Below, one piece after another: positions 61,741 through 64,000 of a stretch of DNA of 64,000 nucleotides. Under the pieces are notes generated by a model. That model was not told the DNA's origin, ran no database searches, and saw only the letters and a list, made by a program, of their open reading frames with translations. The number at the start of each line of letters is the position of its first letter. Position 1 is the first letter of the stretch. The position numbers were made by a program, and so were the translations under genes. Source of the DNA: Rhopalosiphum padi (Eukaryota; Arthropoda; Insecta; Hemiptera; Aphididae); assembly GCF_020882245.1 (NCBI RefSeq), contig NC_083598.1:69445714-69509713 (forward strand). Direction: 5' to 3'.

Positions 61741-64000
61741 TACATGTTTTATCTACTTTTATTGCTATAAAGTTAATCGAGTTAATAAGGAATTATTTTT
61801 TCCTGCATAATATCATGGAAGTAAAATATCTTATAATAATTATCACAATATTTTTTGTTGACTTATACATATGTCTACAGGGTGGCTAATGTCCAATGGT
61901 CTATAAATTTTATGATTTTTTTCTACAACATTAAACTAATATTTTGTAAACATAAAAATTAATTTCATTATTAGATAACGTTGGAGTATATTAATATTTC
62001 AACAGCTTAGTTCTGTAAATGCTTACCATTGTTTTGAACTTTAGTTGGAGTTTATTATTTGTTTTCAAAAATGATAAAACATTTTTATTTTTTCTTAAAT
62101 CTTTCTTTGACTTTTTTTTATTACTTTTTTATCATTCTCATTAAATCTGAGTACCTTTTATAATATAAAAAATATATTTTTTTTTGCATTTAAACAATTC
62201 AATTATCCAAATCATATCTACAACACATTAAGCTTATCTTATGTTATGAAACAAATTTGTTTTGATTATGAACAATATTAGCATATTAGATGTTGTATTG
62301 ACAATAAAAAAACAATAATATTAATCCCAAAAAATGAACAATTTATTTAAAATTTAATAATTTGTGAATGCTAATAAAACTGTGGCTGTAAATAATATTT
62401 ATAAAAATAGCATAAATTGTAATAACTTTATATTGATCATCTATAAAATGTATAGTGATGAAATTCAATTAGATAGCAGGTAGGTACAAGGAAAAGTTTG
62501 AATAATTTATGCAAGACAAATTAAATGTTATATTCCTTCAGGTATTAAAGAATATTATAATGAAATAATTTATAGTTAGGATTTTAATAACTGTTAATTT
62601 TCTTGAAAAATGTTTGTATTTCTTACTATTTATTTATACTCATAGGTTTGGATTAATTGGATTAGCTATAGGTTATTAAGCTTGACTATGTTATTAAGTT
62701 TGACTAGAAGCCTTCTATTCTAGGTGTATTATTTACCTATATCTTTATTTTTGTTTAATAACATACCTACTTCAAAATTGTAAAAAAGATACAGCTATTA
62801 ATTATATTTTAGTTATTTGTTTCGTTAATCAATTTATTCGTAGTTTTCTATACATTTTGAAGCTCATAAAGCAGACGTCCGTTGTTTGATAAGAGTCGTG
62901 TGTACTAAAGTCTAAAAGTGAGTAGATATTTATATAATTTATAGATTTAGCCGATTTAGCCGATTAGACAGATACCTGAAATAAGCTACTATCAAAAATA
63001 AATAAAAAAGTTTTTAATACACCTACTTCAATAATTATATAGTATACCTAATCTCATAATAAATATACATTAAAAGTTTTAAACTTATCTTCTTATCAAA
63101 ATATAACAATTATTTTCATAAAAATAAAAAAAAATTATGTCTGTACGTATATTGATTGTTTTAAATTTAATCTAAATATTATTGATTTTACAGTTTTTTT
63201 GTAGAACCTTTTTCGTTCTTAGTTATACCTATCCATAATTTATTTTAAAGTGACTATAATTATTTAAAAAGTGACGATAAATAGTTAAAATAGGTCTAAA
63301 AAATTATAACAGGTAGTAAGTACCTAATGCATGTATATTTGGAGGATTACAAAATTTTCAACTAGGTGGTATGCAATAAAATTGTAATGAAAGCACAAAT
63401 TTCACAACGGGAGATCAAAATTTTAGATTTTAATATTTATCTCGGTGAAGCAAAATTAAAAATTCTAGAAAAGTTGTCATGATGAAATTAAATTAATTTT
63501 AATAGAAACAAAAATTATTATTATACTTCATTATTTTTATATTTCTGTATTAAATACTTAATTAATTATGTGTAATGAAGTAATAATGTATTGAAATTTT
63601 GAAATTTATACTTAAATTTGTGGGCTTGTGGCATAAGTAAAATATTATATGCAATGGATAAATAGTATTATTTATTTTGAAATATTGATTTTTAGTAATA
63701 ATATTAATGAAAAAAATATATTTTACTTACATAGGATTTGTATTAGTAAGATATATATATATTAATGAAAAATCAAAAGAATTTCGCTTTATAATTATAA
63801 ATATTAAGTACAATATTACAATTAATAAGTATATATTTGATTTAAAAAAATTATTAAATTAACTAACATTACATTTGATCTCAATAAATTTAATTCCTGT
63901 ATTTATATTATGTTTAGTTGACTTCATCGGTCGTGCAATATGAATTCAGAGAATATTTTCAACGGCAGGCCAGTGGCTCTTAACTTATCAACGTACAAGC
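61741..64000. other. AT-rich gap to the end, one possible transposon end
   Basis: AT-rich throughout. CAGGGTGGCTAATGTCC at 61878, preceded by TA, looks like the left end of a TA-flanked DNA element, but no matching right end occurs before position 64000. GATTTAGCC is repeated in tandem near 62944-62961. No coding signal; the last 60 bases are more mixed and may begin another block. Confidence 0.5.

Noticed and set aside
1..64000. tRNA genes or known conserved microRNAs
   Set aside because: No TPsiC/A-box pair and none of the conserved insect microRNA sequences I know were seen by eye on either strand; a covariance-model search was not possible.

Overview
This window looks like nuclear DNA from an aphid or close relative (Hemiptera). 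The evidence is strong A+T richness, the recurrent TAGGTAC/TACCTA words typical of aphid introns, unsuppressed CpG in the G+C-richer patches, and several degraded eukaryotic DNA transposons. There is no operon-like structure, no bacterial or viral gene, no tRNA, rRNA or CRISPR, and no complete protein-coding gene. The species call is inference.

Coding content is sparse. Two exons are well supported. One is a plus-strand first coding exon at 9732-9839: a Kozak ATG just inside a good splice acceptor, 34 codons, then a donor. The other is a 60-codon, phase 0/0 exon on the minus strand at 59699-59878, which carries a bipartite nuclear-localisation signal and so belongs to a nuclear protein. Two weaker minus-strand pieces, 11085-11129 and 1413-1465, are compatible in splice phase and could be the last exons of a minus-strand gene. 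A TATA/initiator pair at 1614-1647 could drive the plus-strand gene through a 5' UTR exon ending at the donor at 1826/1827.

Most of the rest alternates between long AT-rich stretches with nothing recognisable and islands of 0.3-1.2 kb that are richer in G+C and more complex. The islands lie at about 1.4, 2.9, 6.6, 8.0, 9.4, 13.6, 15.9, 17.2, 18.8, 20.2, 23.2, 25.7, 28.1, 29.6, 31.8, 37.2, 40.1, 42.2, 46.5, 50.1, 51.2, 53.4, 55.0, 56.4 and 57.7 kb. This is the texture of very long introns or a gene desert around a developmental regulator, with the islands as candidate enhancers or promoters. That reading is inference.

The clearest non-genic content is mobile DNA. It includes a Tc1/mariner deletion derivative with TA duplications (33882-34429), a hAT element with a perfect 8-bp duplication and a transposase C-terminal relic (32535-33270), hAT-type miniature elements at 24736-24948 and 36258-36603, and a family of TA-flanked CAGAGTG/CAGGGTA-ended elements (16443-17139, 38049-39438, 44336-45041). 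Two other miniature elements are nested in the 38049 copy. There is also a miniature element built from reiterated CCATTTSATGAA words (48837-49333) and a MULE-type transposase relic (58768-59050). No novel defence or enzymatic system is visible. The most unusual architecture is the reiterated-motif element at 48837-49333.
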